DNA of 64,000 bases from Arcicella rosea (GCF_040543805.1 NZ_JBEUMS010000008.1:1-64000), one strand, 5' to 3'; numbered from the stretch's first letter, positions 8,715 to 18,676 are shown. A program made the numbers and translations. Notes: generated by a model from the letters alone, not told the origin.

Positions 8715-9031
8715 AGATGTTCATTTTAATTGAAAACTTAATTAATGAAATTTACCATTTGTTAATTGTTTTGACGGTAATGGAGAGAATGTAACGAAAG
8801 ATACTATTAATTGTGTAAATGTAATTTATTGAAAATCAACAAAATTCAATCACAATTTTATTTTAATTATAAATTCTTGATGAAAGAATCAGTTGTAATT
8901 TTACAAAGATAAGCGAAAAAAAGTCAAAACGGATAGATGTTTTGAATGTGTTTTAGCCTGATTTTTCCTGAAAGTATTTAAGCTAAATGAATGCAGAAAA
9001 GAGGAGAAAGGGGAGGAGAATGATAAATAAA

Positions 9032-9070
9032 TACTTCTCTGAATTTATAGCATTTAAACACAGAGAAGTA
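9032..9070 (-). terminator. Hairpin downstream of the GH13 gene
   Basis: A perfect 10-bp stem, TACTTCTCTG (9032-9041) with CAGAGAAGTA (9061-9070), has a 19-base loop. It begins 14 bases past the GH13 stop on the minus strand and is followed by an AT-rich, T-containing stretch. It probably closes the transcript of the glucan locus. Confidence 0.6.
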
Positions 9071-9084
9071 CTAAGAAAGATTAT

Positions 9085-10947
9085 TTATTTTTCGAAAATT
9101 TCTAAAACAAGTGGATTGTTGGGAGCGATAGTAAGGTTACCATTTACTTCAAAAGTTTGATTGCTGATAATGTCTTTTGCGCTGAATTTTGCTTTTAAAA
9201 TCTCTTTAAATTTGCCCATTTCTAAAGTTTTTGGTTCTTTGTTTTTATTCAGAATAACCATGATTTTTTGTTTGTCATTATATCTGAATTGTACGTAAAA
9301 TCCATTTTCTGGTGCAAAATGTTTCAATTTTCCTGAATGAATTGCAGAAGTGTTTTTTCTCCATTTCAATAAAGTACTTACAAAGTTTTTGGCTTCCATT
9401 TCAGCCGAAGTCATATTTGTTTCGGTGAAAACATTTTTATTGTCGCCAATCCATCCGCCGGGCATGTCACTTCTGATTTCTCCGTGAGCATCACTTTTAG
9501 GGTTTGTCATTAAGATTTCTGTACCATAATAAATTTGTGGAATTCCTCTGGTTGTTAACAAAAACGCCATGCCATTTTTGAATTTTCCATAATCTTCATG
9601 AAGTTGGGTGAAGAAACGACTCATATCATGATTATCAGGAAAAATCATTAAATCGTTTGGATTTGCATAGATAAAATCGTTTGCAACGGTTTGATACAAT
9701 TTTGTAAAACCTTGATTCCACACTTTTTCATCGGTGTTCAAGGCTTCAACCAAAGCTGCATTTACTGGGAAATCCATCAATGTTCTTAAATACGAAACAT
9801 AGCCATTTTTGTTTACTTTCCCTTTTTGCCAAGCAGAAACAATACTTGGATTTAACGACCATTCTTCGCCTACAATATTAAAATTTGGATACTCTTGTTC
9901 CATTCTTTTACTCCAAACACTCATGAAATTCTTGTCTGGATAAGGCCAAGTATCCATTCTGATTCCGCCTAAATCGGCATATTCAACCCACCAAATAGAA
10001 TTCTGAATGAGATAATTTGCCATGAATGGATTTCTCTGATTCAAATCTGGCATGGTAGAATCGAACCAGCCGTCGCTGTGCGAAGTAATATCATATTCAG
10101 CAGCGTAAGGGTCGTGAAGGCTTTCTCGACGGTGAGTAGAGTAAATCGTTTTTGGACTGTCCTGAAAATTTACCCAATCTTTTGCTGGGAAATCTTTCAT
10201 CCACCAATGTTCTGAACCACAATGGTTCAGAACCATGTCCATCACTAATTTGATTCCGTGCTTTTTTGCCTCTTTCGATAATCTAAGATAGTCTTCATTC
10301 GTCCCAAATCTGGCATCTATTTTACTGAAATTGGTAATGGCATAACCATGATACGAAGTTTTGGGCTGATTGTTTTCCACCAAAGGATTTATCCAAAGAG
10401 CCGTCATTCCCAGATTTTGGATATAGTCTAAATGTTGAATAATTCCCTCAATATCACCTCCATGTCTGCCCGTTAAATCTTTACGATTGAGCGTATCTTT
10501 GAAAGAAGACACATTGTCATTTTGAGGATTTCCGTTGGCAAAACGGTCGGGAGTAACCATATACAACACATCGCTGCTGTTAAAACCGATTCTTTCAGCA
10601 GATTTATTTTGTCTTTTTAGTAAAGCATAATTGTAAGTAAATGTTTCTTTTTTACTGTTTTCAAAGATGATTTTCACTTCTCCAGCTTGTGTTTCTGGAG
10701 CAATCAAAATATCAATGAATAAGTAATTTGGATTTTCTACTTTATTTACTTTTTTGATTGAAACGCCTTTGTAATTGATTTTGGGAGTAAACGATGCAAT
10801 GTTTTTTCCATGAACCAATAATTGTAATGTGGGTTTTTTCATGCCTACCCACCAATTTAAAGGTTCGATATGTTGAATTTTTTCTTGTGCAAAAACAGAA
10901 ATTTGCATCAAGAAAAGACAGCTTAAAAGTTGAAATGTCTTTTTCAT
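9085..10947 (-). CDS. Secreted GH13 alpha-amylase/neopullulanase (SusA-like)
   Basis: The enzyme hydrolyses alpha-1,4-linked glucans such as maltodextrin, most likely in the periplasm. The 620-residue protein has a signal peptide (ending ISVFAQ), an N-terminal beta domain (about 25-125) of the type found in cyclomaltodextrinases, and a GH13 barrel. Visible catalytic motifs are DMVLNHCGS (region I, about 237), GGIRMDTWPY with the nucleophile Asp (about 330), VGEEWS with the acid/base Glu (about 357) and FPDNHDMSR with the third Asp (about 438). A C-terminal beta domain follows. It is the last gene of the locus after SusC, SusD and SusE-like genes, separated from the latter by a terminator-like hairpin. 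Confidence 0.9.
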   Translation of the reverse strand: MKKTFQLLSCLFLMQISVFAQEKIQHIEPLNWWVGMKKPTLQLLVHGKNIASFTPKINYKGVSIKKVNKVENPNYLFIDILIAPETQAGEVKIIFENSKKETFTYNYALLKRQNKSAERIGFNSSDVLYMVTPDRFANGNPQNDNVSSFKDTLNRKDLTGRHGGDIEGIIQHLDYIQNLGMTALWINPLVENNQPKTSYHGYAITNFSKIDARFGTNEDYLRLSKEAKKHGIKLVMDMVLNHCGSEHWWMKDFPAKDWVNFQDSPKTIYSTHRRESLHDPYAAEYDITSHSDGWFDSTMPDLNQRNPFMANYLIQNSIWWVEYADLGGIRMDTWPYPDKNFMSVWSKRMEQEYPNFNIVGEEWSLNPSIVSAWQKGKVNKNGYVSYLRTLMDFPVNAALVEALNTDEKVWNQGFTKLYQTVANDFIYANPNDLMIFPDNHDMSRFFTQLHEDYGKFKNGMAFLLTTRGIPQIYYGTEILMTNPKSDAHGEIRSDMPGGWIGDNKNVFTETNMTSAEMEAKNFVSTLLKWRKNTSAIHSGKLKHFAPENGFYVQFRYNDKQKIMVILNKNKEPKTLEMGKFKEILKAKFSAKDIISNQTFEVNGNLTIAPNNPLVLEIFEK

Positions 10948-10974
10948 AGTATTTGTCTATTCAATAGTTAAAAA

Positions 10975-11004
10975 AAATCTGCATGAGCAAAGCTATGCAG
11001 ATTT
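10975..11004 (-). terminator. Terminator-like hairpin between SusE-like and GH13 genes
   Basis: AAATCTGCAT (10975-10984) pairs perfectly with ATGCAGATTT (10995-11004). On the minus strand the stem is followed by a T-run. It sits in the 78-base gap inside the operon, so it probably attenuates or processes the transcript before the GH13 gene. Confidence 0.75.
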
Positions 11005-11025
11005 AAGAAATAAATTTATTATGAA

Positions 11026-12345
11026 TTATTTTACTTTGGTTGCTTTATAAGTTGGGTTTGCAGCATCCTTTAAATTAAGTTCGAAATCATAAGTACCAGC
11101 CGTAGCGATAAAGTTTTCACCCCCTAATTTTAATGCGCCACTTGTACCAATTGCTTGTGCAGCGGCGGCTGTAGTGCCATAATTTGTTCCCCAATCATCA
11201 TTCAAACGGAATTTGAATTGGTCTGCTTTAAGCACTACACCTTTTAAAACCCATGTTTCTGTACTTAAATCATACGTGAATTTTTGGTCTGGCTTGTCGC
11301 CCCAACCTGTCGCAGTAGCCGCACCAACAATTCCCCAAGGTGCATATTTTGTGATGGTATAAGTCAGCTTTTTGAAATCTACTGTGATAAGATACTTACC
11401 TTTTTTCACCGCAATGTTGTCGCCACCATCTTTCAAAATTCCACCAGAACCACCGTAATTTGTACCCCAATCGTTGTCTTTACGGATTTTAATTTCGCCA
11501 TCAATTAAATCAACAACACCTGTCCAAAGGTCAACTGTTGGGTCATAACTTAAAGGTAAATCTGGTGTTGCACCCCAATTATTAGCCGCACTTCCCACAA
11601 TTCCCCAAGCATATTTTTCGATTTTATAAGTCAAAGCAACAGGATTGAAAGTGATTTTGTAAGTACCTGCTTTTACGGCAATATTGTTTCCACCGCTACT
11701 TAAAGTACCATCACTTCCACCAAGATTTACTGTCCAATCGTTATTTTGGCGGAATTTAATTTCTCCGTCAATCAAAGTAACATAAGCTACCAAAACATTT
11801 ACGACATCTGTTTTATAGAAAGGTAAATCTGGTGTTGCACCCCAGTTATTGGCTGCGCTTCCTACTACGCCCCAAGTAGTACTTAGGTCTAATTTTGCAG
11901 AATATGGCGTCGCTTTCAGAGTAGTCATTGTAGAACTTAAAACCGTTGAAGCTCCTAAAGAAGACTGTACTTTAATATCTAAATCATTTGCAGTTCCGGG
12001 CAAAAAGCCGAAACCTAATAAAATGGCATTTAATTCAGATGCTTTGAATACTTTTTTGAGTTCTGTTCCAGTAACTACATTCACCGCTTTTGTAAAATCT
12101 CCGCCTTTTTTATCAATTAAAATGGTGTAAGAAGGAGCCGCTGCGAAACCATAATTTGGTTTTTCCCAAGATACAGTAAGTACTTCTGTATTTGCTTTTT
12201 CTTTATCCAAGACAAGGTTGCTTGATGATAAAGTAACAACAGGAACAGCGTTGCCGTCTAGCATAGCTATTTCTTCGTCTTTTTTGCATCCCAAAGCCAG
12301 TACGAAAATAAGGCTTAATAGGAATATTTTTTGTATTGTTTTCAT
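11026..12345 (-). CDS. SusE/SusF-like surface glycan-binding lipoprotein
   Basis: The 439-residue protein has a lipoprotein signal ending VLALGC, an N-terminal SusE-type Ig domain (about 35-150), and three successive homologous modules starting near residues 157, 247 and 335. Each begins WG(I/V)VG(S/A)A and contains NDW-x-x-N(Y/L)GG/T and an AGTY or KGKY strand. SusE/SusF proteins sit on the outer membrane and hold starch through such modules. The modules are so similar that their DNA also repeats, pointing to recent internal duplication. It lies between SusD and the GH13 gene, fitting starch or maltodextrin capture. Confidence 0.85.
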   Translation of the reverse strand: MKTIQKIFLLSLIFVLALGCKKDEEIAMLDGNAVPVVTLSSSNLVLDKEKANTEVLTVSWEKPNYGFAAAPSYTILIDKKGGDFTKAVNVVTGTELKKVFKASELNAILLGFGFLPGTANDLDIKVQSSLGASTVLSSTMTTLKATPYSAKLDLSTTWGVVGSAANNWGATPDLPFYKTDVVNVLVAYVTLIDGEIKFRQNNDWTVNLGGSDGTLSSGGNNIAVKAGTYKITFNPVALTYKIEKYAWGIVGSAANNWGATPDLPLSYDPTVDLWTGVVDLIDGEIKIRKDNDWGTNYGGSGGILKDGGDNIAVKKGKYLITVDFKKLTYTITKYAPWGIVGAATATGWGDKPDQKFTYDLSTETWVLKGVVLKADQFKFRLNDDWGTNYGTTAAAAQAIGTSGALKLGGENFIATAGTYDFELNLKDAANPTYKATKVK

Positions 12346-12367
12346 CGTTAGATTAATGTTATTTGTT

Positions 12368-12466
12368 AACGGTTATTCGTTATCCGTCAAACCGTTATTT
12401 TAGAAAAACTTAATAAGCTTTGCCGTTATCTACAATTGATTACTGATAACAATTAACAGATAACGG
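12368..12466 (-). repeat. Quasi-palindromic spacer between SusD and SusE-like genes
   Basis: The 136-base spacer holds two inverted repeats built from the same short word: AACGGTT (12368-12374) with AACCGTT (12390-12396), and CCGTTATC (12423-12430) with GATAACGG (12459-12466). CAATT/AATTG pairing is possible inside the second. A stable mRNA hairpin separating susD and susE expression is plausible. Confidence 0.65.
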
Positions 12467-12481
12467 TTTCCTAAAAACTGA

Positions 12482-14026
12482 CTAATATCCAGTATTTTGC
12501 TTTAAAGTTGGGTTAGCGATGATGTCGCCAGATGCCAATGGGAATAAAGTACGGAAAGCTTCTACATCTTTTCCTTCTTTTACGCCACCTTTCCAAGCCC
12601 AATTATAACTAGAAGTAAATTTGCCAAAACGGATTAAATCTGTACGACGATGTCCTTCCCAGAATAATTCACGACCTCTTTCATTCAATAAATCATTCAA
12701 AGTAAGGTTTGATAAATTTCCTGCACCAGCACGAGTACGAAGCTGATTAACCAAGTTTAAAGCCAAAGTATTATCGCCCGAACCACCACGAGTAACGGCT
12801 TCTGCATAAGTTAAATAAGCATCAGCCAAACGATATAATGGGAAATCTGTATCGGCAAATTGTGCATTTTTACCTTTTACGCCAGCACTTGTTAAGTTAG
12901 AAAACTTCGTTACGGCATAACCGTTTTCGAAAGTACTGAACTCATCAATTTCGATTTGCTGTCCATTTGTATAGAATAATGCTCTTTTATCGGCTTTGTC
13001 ATCGAAAAGATTTACCAATTGTTTGGTTGTACGGAAACCTGCCCATTTTTGTTCAGTTCCGTAATCAGCAGGATTCATTGCTCCGCCAATTGAGCCATTA
13101 ATTGCCAAGGTAGTTACTCCATAAGTTTGTGTTTCATTTCCATCGAAATTTATACTGAAAATGATTTCTTTAGAAGTATTATTATCTGCCAAGAAATTAG
13201 TTTTGTAATTGCTTGCCAATGTATAACCTGCATCAATTACTTTTTTGGCAGTTGCGGCTGCTTCTGTATATTTCTTTTGTCCGATATATACTTCTGCATT
13301 CAAATAAAGTTTCGCTAAAGTCATCCAAGCTACAGCTTTGTCTGCTCTGCCGTATTCGTTAGTTTTTGGTGCAGGCAATTCGCTATCTAAAGCCAATAAT
13401 TCAGATTCTACGTAAGCAAATAGTTCTGCACGAGTAGCCTGTTTTGGCAAAGTAGCACCTACTTGTTCGTTTTCGGTAATTAATGGTACATTTCCGTATA
13501 AATCAATCGCATGTGCATAAGCTAATGCACGAAGAAAACGAGCTTCTGCACGATAATTTTTAATATCCTGAGAATTCGTAACTCCACGACTGCTCAATTT
13601 TGCATCAGTTGTTTCACGTAAAAATTCATTTGAAACCGCTACTTGGAACAAAATACGAGAATAAAAAGCTGCCGTAAATGAATTGGAAGCTGTCCAGTTC
13701 ATAGCATGTAAATCTGGTACGCCTGGGTCATTCCATCTACAAACTAATTCGTCAGTTGTGAATTCTTGCAAGTACCAATAAGCACGCATATAACTTTGCG
13801 AACCACCGTCGTAGCCTTTTAAATCCACATCATTGTCGCCATTTTTCAAACCTGATGCCGCCAAACCTGCGTACATTTTGGCTAAGATAAGTTTATAGTT
13901 GGCGGGGTCTTTATAGACTAATTCTGATACTTCGCCTACATAAGGAACGGTATCTAAATCTTTGCATGAATTCAATGAAAAACAAAGAATCGCTGCGGTT
14001 AATACGTTTTTAAATATATGTTTCAT
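12482..14026 (-). CDS. SusD/RagB-family outer-membrane nutrient-binding lipoprotein
   Basis: SusD proteins form the lid over a SusC channel and bind the glycan to be imported. The chosen product has 514 residues with a lipoprotein signal (CFSLNSC) followed by the helical TPR-like SusD core; the conserved C-terminal segment RGRELFWEGHRRTDLIRFGKF is clearly recognisable. The frame is open nine codons upstream to 14053, overlapping SusC, but the ATG at 14026 gives a standard signal sequence and a 13-base gap. It pairs with the SusC gene directly upstream on the minus strand. Confidence 0.93.
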   Translation of the reverse strand: MKHIFKNVLTAAILCFSLNSCKDLDTVPYVGEVSELVYKDPANYKLILAKMYAGLAASGLKNGDNDVDLKGYDGGSQSYMRAYWYLQEFTTDELVCRWNDPGVPDLHAMNWTASNSFTAAFYSRILFQVAVSNEFLRETTDAKLSSRGVTNSQDIKNYRAEARFLRALAYAHAIDLYGNVPLITENEQVGATLPKQATRAELFAYVESELLALDSELPAPKTNEYGRADKAVAWMTLAKLYLNAEVYIGQKKYTEAAATAKKVIDAGYTLASNYKTNFLADNNTSKEIIFSINFDGNETQTYGVTTLAINGSIGGAMNPADYGTEQKWAGFRTTKQLVNLFDDKADKRALFYTNGQQIEIDEFSTFENGYAVTKFSNLTSAGVKGKNAQFADTDFPLYRLADAYLTYAEAVTRGGSGDNTLALNLVNQLRTRAGAGNLSNLTLNDLLNERGRELFWEGHRRTDLIRFGKFTSSYNWAWKGGVKEGKDVEAFRTLFPLASGDIIANPTLKQNTGY

Positions 14027-14039
14027 TGTGATTTCCTGA

Positions 14040-17000
14040 TTAAAAATTAACATTTAAGCCCAAAGAATAAGTACGTGGACGTGGATAAACTTGGTTGCCA
14101 ATTCCGTCTCTTAATTCTGGATCTAATCCTTTGTAATTTGTGATAACAAATACATTTTGTACGATAAATGATAATTGTGCTCTTACATTTTTGATTTTGA
14201 TTAAATCGCTCAGGTTATAGCCTAAATTGATATTATCCATTCTCAAGAATGAAGCGTTTTGTACATAATAATCTGACATACGAGTTTCTACCGTTCCAGT
14301 TTTGAAACCTGTTTCTAACACATTCGTAGATAAATTACTGTTGAAGCCAGAGTTGAATAAGTTAGAGTAAACTCCTCTGTTCGAGAAAATGTTGTTGTAA
14401 GCATAATTCCCAACATTCGAACGCAACACAAAACCGAAGCTTGCTTTTTTGTAAGTCATTTGTGAAGTAAAACCGATTAAATAATCTGGTGCTGCTCCTT
14501 TATAACGATAACGGTCTAAATCTGTGATTTTTCCATCGCCATTCAAATCTTCAAAAACGCCTTCTAAAGGTTTTCCGTTGGCATCATATACTTGTTTATA
14601 TACAAAGAAAGCATTTGGAACGTAGCCAGTAGAATGTACTTGAATGCTGTTTCCAGTTCCGCCTTCAATGCCACCTACTTGTACACCTACATAAGTTGGA
14701 TTATCAACTTTGGTTAAAGCTGTAATTTTACGTTGGTTATAAGTAAAGTTGGCACTTAAATCCCAATTGAAATTTTCTGTTAAAACAGGAGTGTAGTTGA
14801 TAATTACTTCAACACCTTTTGTTTCTAATGAACCTACGTTGGTTACTACTTTATTACTAAAGTTTGTTCCAGCGGCTACGTCGATTTCGTTAATCAAATC
14901 AGAAGTAAGCTTTCTGTATAAATCAATACTTCCTGAAATACGAGATTTTTTTAAACCGAAGTCTAAACCAATATTGGTTGAAGCTGTTTGTTCCCATTTG
15001 ATGTTAGGGTCGTAAGCATTCGGACGAAGTAGCGTATAAAAAGTATTCCCAATTTGGTATTTGATTCCTTGACTTGGCGTATAAGCATTTAAGTACGGAT
15101 AGTCGCCAGAAGAAATATCTTGTTGACCAGTAATCCCCCAACCTAAACGAAGTTTTAAATCTGAAAAAGTCTGACTGTCTTTGAATTCATTGTTGATTTT
15201 CCAAGCTAAAGCAGCAGAAGGAAATGTTCCCCAACGGTTATTTTCTGCAAAACGTGAAGAACCATCACGACGAAGCGTAAATGTTGCTAAATATTTGTTG
15301 GCTAATGAATAATTCACACGACCAAAGTATGATAACAAAGCATAGTCAGTTTTGAAATATGATTTTGTACTTGGCACCGAAGGATTTCCGAAAGTTGTTC
15401 CATTCTCTTCTTCTCTTACAAAACCTTGGTTTTCAGCACCAGCCATTACATTGATGGTTTGGTTTGAAAACTCTTTTACATAATTCAAATAAAACTGATT
15501 TGTAAAATTGTTTCTACTTTGTGTATAATAACCATTTGAACCATTATTGGTAAATAAATTAGCTGAAATCAAGTTTGAAGCTGATTCTTTACCATCAGTA
15601 CTTGAACGGTCGAGACCAAGATTCCAATTCGCTTTTAATTCTGGTAAGAATGGGAATTTGTAATCAAACTGAATATTTGCGATGATACGATTTACTGTGG
15701 CTTTATTACTTTTTAAATTCAATAAAGCCAATGGGTTTGATGGCGCCAATGACACAATGTTCCCACTACTTTCTAACCAATTAAAATAACCGCCATATTT
15801 CTGATTTTCTACGTAAACGGGCTGTGTTGGGTCAAAGCCGATGGCTGTACCAATTGCACCTTCGTCGGCGAAATTACTTTTTGTCGATGATGCTTTCACG
15901 TTAACATCAATTTTCAAACTGTTATTGAATAACATCGGGCTGATTCCGAATGAACCAGAAGTTCTTTCTAAACCTGATGTTAATAAAATGCCATTTTGAT
16001 TGGTATGACCAACAGAAACACGATATGGGATGTCTTTCAACACACCAGTAATACTTAAATTATTATCGTTGCTTAATGCTGTACGGAAAATTTGGTCTTG
16101 CCAATTGGTGTTAGCTGTGCCTAATAAAGCCTTTTGCGATTCTGTTCCTCTTGCATTTACAACTTCTCTGAATTGGTCGCCAGTTAATACTTCAACATTT
16201 TTAGTTTTTACGCCAGCCGAGAACATCGAACTGAAATTCACATTGAATTTATCTTTCTTCGTTCCTTTTTTAGTAGTAATAATAATTACACCATTTGAAG
16301 CACGAGAACCATAAATAGCAGTGGCTGACGCATCTTTCAATACGTTAAACGATTCAATATCATTTGGGTTAATAAAACTCAATGGATTGGCTGAACCTTT
16401 TACTTCGGCATTATCTAAAGGTACTCCATCAATTACAATCAATGGGTCGTTACTTGCACTTAATGACGAACCTCCACGAATACGAATCTGACTAGCAGAA
16501 CCGGGCGCACCACCGTTTGAAGTAATTTGTACACCGGCTAATTTACCAGTAATTAATTGTTCTGGGGTAGCAATATTTCCCTTTACAAAGTCAGCCGAAG
16601 TAATACTTGTGATGGCACCAGTCAAATCTTTTTTCTTCTGGCTACCATAACCAACCACAACTACTTCTGTCAAGGTTTTTAGGTCTTCTGCCAAAGTAAT
16701 ATTGATGGAAGTTTTATTACCAACAGTTATTTCTTGTGGAAGAAAACCAATAAAAGTAACTACTAAAACAGCTTTGTCATCACTAACGTTAATAGTGAAT
16801 TCGCCATTTGTATTGGTTGTAACACCTTTTGTAGTGCCTTTAATGGCTACAGAAGCACCCGGAAGCGGACTCCCTTTATCATCCACTACTTTACCTGTAA
16901 CGGTTTGTTCGGCGGTAGCAGATGCGTTTACTTCTGAAATTGAATTGTTTTCTTTGAAATCATTTCCTTCTGAACTAAAAGGTAGATTTTTTTCATTTGA

Positions 17001-17384
17001 AGTAACTTTTGACTGCGTACTGCCTTCTGACTTTTTTCCAACAATCAAGTAAGTGTTCTTACGAACTTTCTTGAATGTTAAGCCATTGGGTGCTAATAAT
17101 ACTTCAAGTGATTTCTCTAAACTTTTACTCGTGCGTACATTTTCTTGCAAAACAGAAATGCCTGATAAGGTTTTTTCTTCAAACAGAATATCAACATTGT
17201 ATTGATTTTTCAGTGAAAGAATGGCATCTCGCAATTTCATGCTTGAAGAGGTTTCTGTACTTCTTTCAACTTTTGGCTTGTTTTGGGCATAAGCCAAAGC
17301 TTGCGCAGATAACGGATGGGGTAGGTAACTAAATGTAGTTACCATTCCTCCGATTATCACTAATCGAAATAATCGTTTTTTCAT
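14040..17384 (-). CDS. SusC/RagA-family TonB-dependent outer-membrane transporter with STN domain
   Basis: The 1114-residue importer has a signal peptide (ending PLSAQA), an STN signalling domain (about 50-115), a carboxypeptidase-regulatory-like Ig domain (about 163-240; VTGKVVDDKGSPLPGASVAI), the SusC signature VVVGYGSQKKKDLTGA before the plug, and a C-terminal beta-barrel ending NVNF. It imports glycan oligomers using TonB energy together with SusD. The STN domain touches the FecR anti-sigma factor when substrate binds, and matching FecR and sigma genes lie directly upstream. This gives a complete surface-signalling circuit. Confidence 0.95.
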   Translation of the reverse strand: MKKRLFRLVIIGGMVTTFSYLPHPLSAQALAYAQNKPKVERSTETSSSMKLRDAILSLKNQYNVDILFEEKTLSGISVLQENVRTSKSLEKSLEVLLAPNGLTFKKVRKNTYLIVGKKSEGSTQSKVTSNEKNLPFSSEGNDFKENNSISEVNASATAEQTVTGKVVDDKGSPLPGASVAIKGTTKGVTTNTNGEFTINVSDDKAVLVVTFIGFLPQEITVGNKTSINITLAEDLKTLTEVVVVGYGSQKKKDLTGAITSITSADFVKGNIATPEQLITGKLAGVQITSNGGAPGSASQIRIRGGSSLSASNDPLIVIDGVPLDNAEVKGSANPLSFINPNDIESFNVLKDASATAIYGSRASNGVIIITTKKGTKKDKFNVNFSSMFSAGVKTKNVEVLTGDQFREVVNARGTESQKALLGTANTNWQDQIFRTALSNDNNLSITGVLKDIPYRVSVGHTNQNGILLTSGLERTSGSFGISPMLFNNSLKIDVNVKASSTKSNFADEGAIGTAIGFDPTQPVYVENQKYGGYFNWLESSGNIVSLAPSNPLALLNLKSNKATVNRIIANIQFDYKFPFLPELKANWNLGLDRSSTDGKESASNLISANLFTNNGSNGYYTQSRNNFTNQFYLNYVKEFSNQTINVMAGAENQGFVREEENGTTFGNPSVPSTKSYFKTDYALLSYFGRVNYSLANKYLATFTLRRDGSSRFAENNRWGTFPSAALAWKINNEFKDSQTFSDLKLRLGWGITGQQDISSGDYPYLNAYTPSQGIKYQIGNTFYTLLRPNAYDPNIKWEQTASTNIGLDFGLKKSRISGSIDLYRKLTSDLINEIDVAAGTNFSNKVVTNVGSLETKGVEVIINYTPVLTENFNWDLSANFTYNQRKITALTKVDNPTYVGVQVGGIEGGTGNSIQVHSTGYVPNAFFVYKQVYDANGKPLEGVFEDLNGDGKITDLDRYRYKGAAPDYLIGFTSQMTYKKASFGFVLRSNVGNYAYNNIFSNRGVYSNLFNSGFNSNLSTNVLETGFKTGTVETRMSDYYVQNASFLRMDNINLGYNLSDLIKIKNVRAQLSFIVQNVFVITNYKGLDPELRDGIGNQVYPRPRTYSLGLNVNF

Positions 17385-17623
17385 GTGTTTTTAAAAATGT
17401 TGGTTAATGGAAATTACTTTTGAAAGATTGTTTTTATTTAATTGTGATTTAGTGAGTTGTGATTTAGTGATTGTTCTGTTTAATTGTGATTGAGTGATTA
17501 TTAATTTTCATTTCAAATCCTCAATCCTTGTATCTTCCGTCTTGCTTCTTTTGTCTAAAATCCCCTAGTCTTGTGTCTTCCATCTTGCCTCTTTTGTCTT
17601 AAAGTCCTAAAGTCCCCCAAAAA
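17385..17623. repeat. Low-complexity spacer with direct repeats
   Basis: This 239-base gap between FecR and SusC holds two kinds of degenerate direct repeat. ATTGTGATTTAGTGA-like words recur at about 17440-17500. At about 17525-17612 there are two tandem copies of a roughly 50-base unit containing CTTGTRTCTTCC and CTCTTTTGTCT-like words. A related word occurs in the spacer at 35400. No gene is seen. Confidence 0.6.
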
Positions 17624-18643
17624 CTACTCATAAACTTCAGAAAGAACCAGCGTTCCATCTTCATTTTTTTGATATTGTAAGCCAAGTAGTTCTTGTAAAA
17701 TAGAAATCAAGTCGTCTGCTTTATCAGCGCTGAAAGTGCCAGTAACTGTACGATTCGCCAATTCTTCCGAATTAATCTTAATCTGTACGCCAAATGTTTC
17801 TGAAATTTGATAAGAAATCTCTTCCAACGAAGTATCATCAAAAACAAAGCGATGGGCTTTCCAAGCGGTATAAGATTTTACATTTTTTACAGCTTTGATT
17901 TCAGTTTTACCTGTTTTATCTAATGAAACCAAATCGCCTGGTTTCATCATTACTGAGCGTTTCGAAGTACCATTCAGGAAATTTACTTTTACTTTTCCTT
18001 TGCTTAATACTACTTTTGAACCACGATTTCTAGCAAAAACACTGAATTCTGTTCCTAATACTTCTACTTCTAATTTTTGTGAAGTTCTAACGATAAATCG
18101 CTGATTATCAGTTTTATGTTTTACTGAAAATTCTGCTTCCCCATCTAAAAATACTTCTCTTGTAGCTTCCTTTTCAAAATTGAAACGCTTGTGTTTTAAG
18201 GTAGAATTGGCATTTAAAGTAACTTTACTGCCATCAGGCAAATTTATAGATTGGGTTTCTCCATAAGCAGTATGATAATTTTGATAAATCAATTGGTCTT
18301 TCTGCAAATACAATGTCAAGCCAGAAACCATAAAAATTACAGCGGCACTTGTCCATTTAAACCAAGTTAATTGCCAAATACTTTTTTCTGGCGCTGATTC
18401 TTCTTCCAAAATTACTTCAAAGTCGGTGATGGTTTCCGAATGTATTTTTTGAAAAAAAAACGCTTTGGCACTTTCTTTATCAGCCATTATTTGTGGAAAC
18501 TCATTTTCGTAGTCTTCCAACCATTTATAATACACTTCTTTATTTTCAGGATTTTGAAGCCAATCTGCAATCATTTTCTTTTGCAAAGGACTTGTTCTTC
18601 CTGCGAAGTGTTCAAATAAAATATTTTTACTCAGCGTTGTCAT
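17624..18643 (-). CDS. FecR-family anti-sigma factor
   Basis: This inner-membrane regulator holds the ECF sigma factor until the SusC STN domain signals. The 339 residues comprise an N-terminal cytoplasmic sigma-binding region (about 1-85), one membrane span (WTSAAVIFMVSGLTLYLQ, about 94-112), the FecR domain (from YGETQSINLPDGSKVTLN) and the C-terminal STN-interacting domain (VFDDTSLEEISYQISETFGV). It starts 33 bases after the sigma gene and precedes SusC, the standard order. Confidence 0.92.
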   Translation of the reverse strand: MTTLSKNILFEHFAGRTSPLQKKMIADWLQNPENKEVYYKWLEDYENEFPQIMADKESAKAFFFQKIHSETITDFEVILEEESAPEKSIWQLTWFKWTSAAVIFMVSGLTLYLQKDQLIYQNYHTAYGETQSINLPDGSKVTLNANSTLKHKRFNFEKEATREVFLDGEAEFSVKHKTDNQRFIVRTSQKLEVEVLGTEFSVFARNRGSKVVLSKGKVKVNFLNGTSKRSVMMKPGDLVSLDKTGKTEIKAVKNVKSYTAWKAHRFVFDDTSLEEISYQISETFGVQIKINSEELANRTVTGTFSADKADDLISILQELLGLQYQKNEDGTLVLSEVYE

Positions 18644-18676
18644 GTCGATAATTTTTAAAATAGTGTTTAGAGTCCG

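Larger units (their letters stand above)
8677..9084. other. Intergenic region between kinase and glucan locus
   Basis: No gene is supported in this 408-base stretch. It contains two candidate minus-strand promoter elements (8714-8707 and 8911-8904) and, at its right end, a hairpin downstream of the GH13 gene (9032-9070). Confidence 0.6.

Noticed and set aside
14027..14053. Upstream start of SusD overlapping SusC
   Set aside because: It would put nine residues before a standard lipoprotein signal; the ATG at 14026 is cleaner.
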